NCBI GenBank assembly: GCA_003956705.1
Contig: QZCP01000051.1
Coordinates: 1 to 64,000 of the forward strand
Direction: 5' to 3'
From: Brevipalpus yothersi
Lineage: Eukaryota > Arthropoda > Arachnida > Trombidiformes > Tenuipalpidae
DNA length: 64,000 bases
The position numbers and the translations under genes are program-made. This document shows positions 62,427 through 64,000 of the stretch, piece by piece; position 1 is the stretch's first letter; each line of letters begins with the position of its first letter. Under the pieces are notes generated by a model. The model did not search any database. It had not been told where the DNA came from and worked only from the letters and a program-made list of their open reading frames with translations.

Positions 62427-63907
62427 CCCAAGTGATGATCCGAAAGCACAGCAGAAAGATAGATAGATAAATATATTCTGATGATGATTACAGAAATCAG
62501 TTGATGATGAAAGAAAAATTGTATCGTCAAGAAAGATACACCACCACCACCGAATTGGATTAATTGTATGTGTGTGTATATAATAGAGACAGAGAGACAA
62601 TGACTTGGACTTATTCAGCAGAAAGTCATTTGAAAAAAAAATTGCTCATTCACCCGTCAATAAGTAAATAAGAATTGATTAGTTATATATTTAACTAATG
62701 TATATAGATACAGAGCAACACGATCTGGAGGTTTGAAATCAAGTGTTTGAGGTTACCGGCAGGAAGATACTTCATTCATCCTCTCCACTTGATTTGAGTA
62801 TGTGTATATTAGTCAAACAATTTGCTGATCGTTGATTGTAAAAACGCAATTAAACAAAATGAGATGATAATCAAAGACTAGTTGGACTTGTTGATAAGTT
62901 TGGGTATGACCATGATCACAATTGGAATGAGTTGAGCAAAATATTCTTTTCAATCTAAATTTGCGATAAAATATATCCACTTTCCATGAACTTTTACCAC
63001 TTCATCACTTAATCATTCTTGTCTTCTCTCTCTCCTGTTAATGAGAAGTTGTTACTGTTGTGTTGATTGAAAGAATGTCGTTGATCAACCAGCTGACTTG
63101 ATTTCATCAATTGATGTACAACAGTTAATATGCAATTATTGCATCAATCCAATTTTTGGATTAGAAAAAATTTAATATTCCCACTATTACCCACAGATGC
63201 AAACTGGGATCGATTGCACTATCAAAAAGAAAACTAATCAATTGTAATCACAATTAATCAGACTTTATCACTGTGTTGCAAAAGTCTTTCTCTTGTTCAC
63301 TTTGATTATGAGTCTTCATCATCAAGTCCCAAGCGCACATGCACAAACATTGAACATCAACAACATTGTGTTCATTTTCTTTTTTTTTCGATGTCAATTT
63401 AAACTGGATTTATTTAAATCATCAAGCATAATTTGGTGACTATTGATTATCAATCTTATTCACTGGCCAGCGTACAGTATTGTTTGTGTGTTGGTAATCA
63501 TGTTTGATTGGCATAATTCATGTTGTTCATGGGAATCAAGTTGTGTTTACAGGAAAGATGTCGATAAGACTTTGATATTGAGCAAATGTGAACCCAAGTC
63601 TTGTGTGATTGAATTTATTGACTGTTGCTGATTGTGAATTCTGAATATTGTCATCATTATAATTACATTGGTTCGACTATAGTAAAGCAATCGATGACTA
63701 TATGTGGATGGACTGAGCATCATTAATCTCTTTTGTAGTAATCATTGATTGACTTATTGGTCAACATTAGCAGAATTCTATTGATTGGTGTTCAACATCT
63801 ATGTTAATTTTGGTAACATTCTCAGGGATCCAAGACCAAGTGAATCGTTTGAAAATCTTATTGTCACTATTTTTTCACTGAAAAATCAGAAAGAATTATA
63901 ATCAAGG
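62427..63907. other. Divergent 5' region, SGPP (-) / RWD protein (+)
   Basis: 1.5 kb of AT-rich sequence with the 5' flanks of two divergent genes. No coding exon, TATA box of note or repeat element was recognised. Confidence 0.5.
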
Positions 63908-64000
63908 ATGGACAGTGATAAAGCACTCAGGAAAGAAGAGATCGAAGCTCTATCAGCAATATATGGAGATGATCTTGTCATCGAAGAAGGCTCTGAACAA
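63908..64000 (+). CDS. RWD-domain protein, N-terminus (partial, IMPACT-like)
   Basis: ATG at 63908 opens a frame of 31 codons to the window edge: MDSDKALRKEEIEALSAIYG and then DDLVIEEGSEQ. EEIEALSAIYGDD is the start of an RWD domain, the fold by which GCN2 and IMPACT bind GCN1. The resemblance is closest to IMPACT (inhibitor of GCN2 signalling), where RWD lies at the very N-terminus. RNF14/RNF25-type ligases, RWDD proteins or GCN2 itself also start this way. The rest of the gene is outside the window. Confidence 0.6.
   Translation, partial: MDSDKALRKEEIEALSAIYGDDLVIEEGSEQ

Noticed and set aside
1..64000. CRISPR array, prophage, operon or bacterial-type system
   Set aside because: The window has spliced eukaryotic genes throughout; repeats found are microsatellites or single duplications without spacers.

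Overview
The window is nuclear DNA of an animal with a compact, AT-rich genome. Genes are split by mostly 45-130 bp GT-AG introns, intergenic stretches are usually 0.4-3 kb, and (TC)n/(GA)n tracts are frequent. The gene set (CLOCK, tropomyosin, invertebrate-type neurabin/spinophilin, HIP14-type DHHC enzyme, secreted GMC oxidoreductase, astacin) is that of an arthropod. Small introns and densely packed genes suggest a mite (Acari) to me, but this is inference from gene style and not proof. All CDS coordinates below are outer limits; exon limits are in the evidence and were joined by hand at GT/AG sites with reading phase checked.

Layout. 1-12.6 kb, + strand: last exon of an unidentified gene, condensin subunit Cap-G, the circadian factor CLOCK, and a 284-residue but divergent tropomyosin. 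13-19 kb: BLOC1S2 (-) and SYAP1/Sap47 (+) in divergent arrangement, then the E2 ubiquitin-conjugating enzyme UBE2R/CDC34 (-). 20.3-32.2 kb: neurabin/spinophilin (-), with a 7 kb intron inside the PDZ-coding region. 35-43.4 kb, + strand: NATD1-like acetyltransferase, intronless CHIC-family protein, ZDHHC17/HIP14 palmitoyltransferase.

43.6-48 kb is the most unusual part. A signal-peptide-peptidase (SPP/HM13) homologue has lost one of the two catalytic aspartates and the PAL motif. It is bracketed by two copies of the 3' end of a KIF17-like gene. The complete copy of that gene encodes only the kinesin tail: the motor is absent, an in-frame stop sits directly before the first ATG, and upstream lies a degenerate tandem repeat.

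48.3-64 kb: secreted GMC oxidoreductase (-), a BTB-BACK-TLDc protein (-), a small secreted Ser/Pro/Tyr-rich protein built from repeat-bearing mini-exons (-), a single-exon astacin with an altered zinc motif (+), sphingosine-1-phosphate phosphatase (-), and the first codons of an RWD-domain protein (+).

These genes are not an operon and mostly serve unrelated household or neuronal functions. Two loose themes are membrane/vesicle traffic (BLOC1S2, CHIC, HIP14, neurabin) and secreted proteins (GMC, the SPY-rich protein, astacin). I saw no CRISPR array, virus-like or transposase gene, or convincing tRNA/rRNA.
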